From positions 151,736,199-151,800,198 of the forward strand of contig OX235279.1 in NCBI GenBank assembly GCA_944472155.2: 64,000 bases of DNA. The letters run 5' to 3'. How positions within the stretch are numbered: position 1 is the first letter of the stretch; each line of letters opens with the position of its first letter. This document shows positions 63,131 to 64,000 of this stretch, piece after piece. Position numbers and translations under genes: made by a program. The notes below the pieces were generated by a model, which was not told where the DNA came from, ran no database searches, and saw only the letters and a program-made list of their open reading frames with translations. This DNA is from Trichobilharzia szidati (lineage: Eukaryota; Platyhelminthes; Trematoda; Strigeidida; Schistosomatidae).

Positions 63131-64000
63131 TGCATCAGTTCAAAAACCGGTGGACGCTGAACTGTAATAGCCTAGCTCTTTGAACATATATATATATACT
63201 TTTTTGACTTCTGCTGGTGATAATTCAGTTGTCAATTATAAAGTGCTTCACCTCAAGTCGTGTTCTGCCTCTTCGCCTTACCCTGCGTGTTTGACCTGTA
63301 TTATTGTTTGTGTTGTTCTATTACAGTAGTGGTTCAACTCGAAAGACTCTATAGTCAGTTTCAAGGTCATGGTGGGTTCCTTCGTCCACAGCTTATATGT
63401 TTTCGTGAATTCGTTTCCCATTGAAATTTAAAGGCTTCTTGGATATTTTGCTTGTTTTGCAGTGTGTGCGTCAGTCTTTGTCACTGGATGCTACCATTAA
63501 GCTTATTTTTAGTCTGAAGTTCCCAGTTGTTACGTTGGTAATTAAGGATTATTGTAAACCTGCAATCATTGAGCTAATTCGCCAATACTATGCTAATGTG
63601 ATAACATCATTTATTCAGTAAACTCCGTAACTATTCTGTCATTGTTTGATTATTTGCTTAAACTGAAACTGTGCGCTGGTTTATCAGCATGACTGGCTGT
63701 AATTCAGCACCTTGCTCTTGTTCCACGCATTTCCAGAGGTAGATTAGCAGCCTTATTGCAGCTCCCCTAGCCCAAGTTCAGCATCCAGTGCTCCTTTTTA
63801 AGAAAGCGCCTTCTTCCGGATCAGGGTTATTTTAGTACATTCTGGGTTCACTTCAAGTAGATAAAATATTCACTTACCGTTAAAAGACATTATTGACGCG
63901 TTGGTTAGATTTTGCTGAGAATTGTTGTAAATTTGGTCTTTTAAGCACCCAAGCTTATTATACTGCTGAATTAAATCTCACTAACTCCGAAATAATTCTA
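63067..64000 (+). repeat. Gypsy 3' region, copy B (runs off the window)
   Basis: Nearly identical to 53881-54813. The window ends within the repeat, so the true right boundary of the duplication is not visible. Confidence 0.7.

Noticed and set aside
1..64000. CRISPR array, bacterial operon or phage-like system
   Set aside because: No regularly spaced repeats or bacterial gene organisation; the introns, SINEs and LINEs show a eukaryotic genome.

Overview
The window is AT-rich eukaryotic DNA, most likely from a trematode flatworm and probably a schistosome. It has one dispersed, intron-rich host gene inside a dense layer of decayed retroelements, many tRNA-headed SINEs and long (TA)n tracts. 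RTE-clade LINEs of the SR2 kind, GIY-YIG Penelope-like elements (PLEs) and Ty3/gypsy elements occur together, which fits schistosomes; the species is not determined.

The host gene is on the minus strand and encodes eukaryotic elongation factor 2 kinase (eEF2K, alpha-kinase family). Six exons were placed by homology and splice sites: 45804-45625, 42299-42100, 37749-37575, 32865-32719, 28100-27783 and 24205-23630. Reading phases agree at all five junctions, giving 532 residues: an N-terminal extension, a calmodulin-binding segment, the complete alpha-kinase domain and the Ser/Asn-rich regulatory loop. The C-terminal Sel1-like part was not found. The introns are 3.6-4.9 kb and are filled with mobile DNA.

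Region 1-23 kb is intergenic or downstream intron. It holds remnants of an RTE LINE ('R'), a second APE-type LINE ('B'), two kinds of PLE, several SINEs, one 83-codon unidentified ORF at 11633 and a decayed SNARE-like fragment near 18.7 kb. Region 23-46 kb is the eEF2K locus. Its fourth intron carries the best B copy (28.8-31.9 kb), antisense to the gene, and its second-to-third exon spacing includes an inverted pair of about 0.57 kb. Region 43.5-48.8 kb, around exon 1, carries an inverted pair of nearly identical 1.6-kb fragments of a third LINE ('J'). Region 50.6-64 kb carries a directly repeated composite (51051-54813 and 60236-64000, about 9.19 kb apart): a fourth LINE ('K') lies antisense inside a gypsy element whose integrase is broken by the same frameshift in both copies.

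Apart from eEF2K, most of the sequence is dead mobile DNA. The most informative signals are structural: SINE tails that copy the RTE 3' end, internally deleted LINE derivatives that keep only their two ends, a PLE flanked by inverted terminal repeats, and a hammerhead-like hairpin motif recurring near PLE and other repeat ends.
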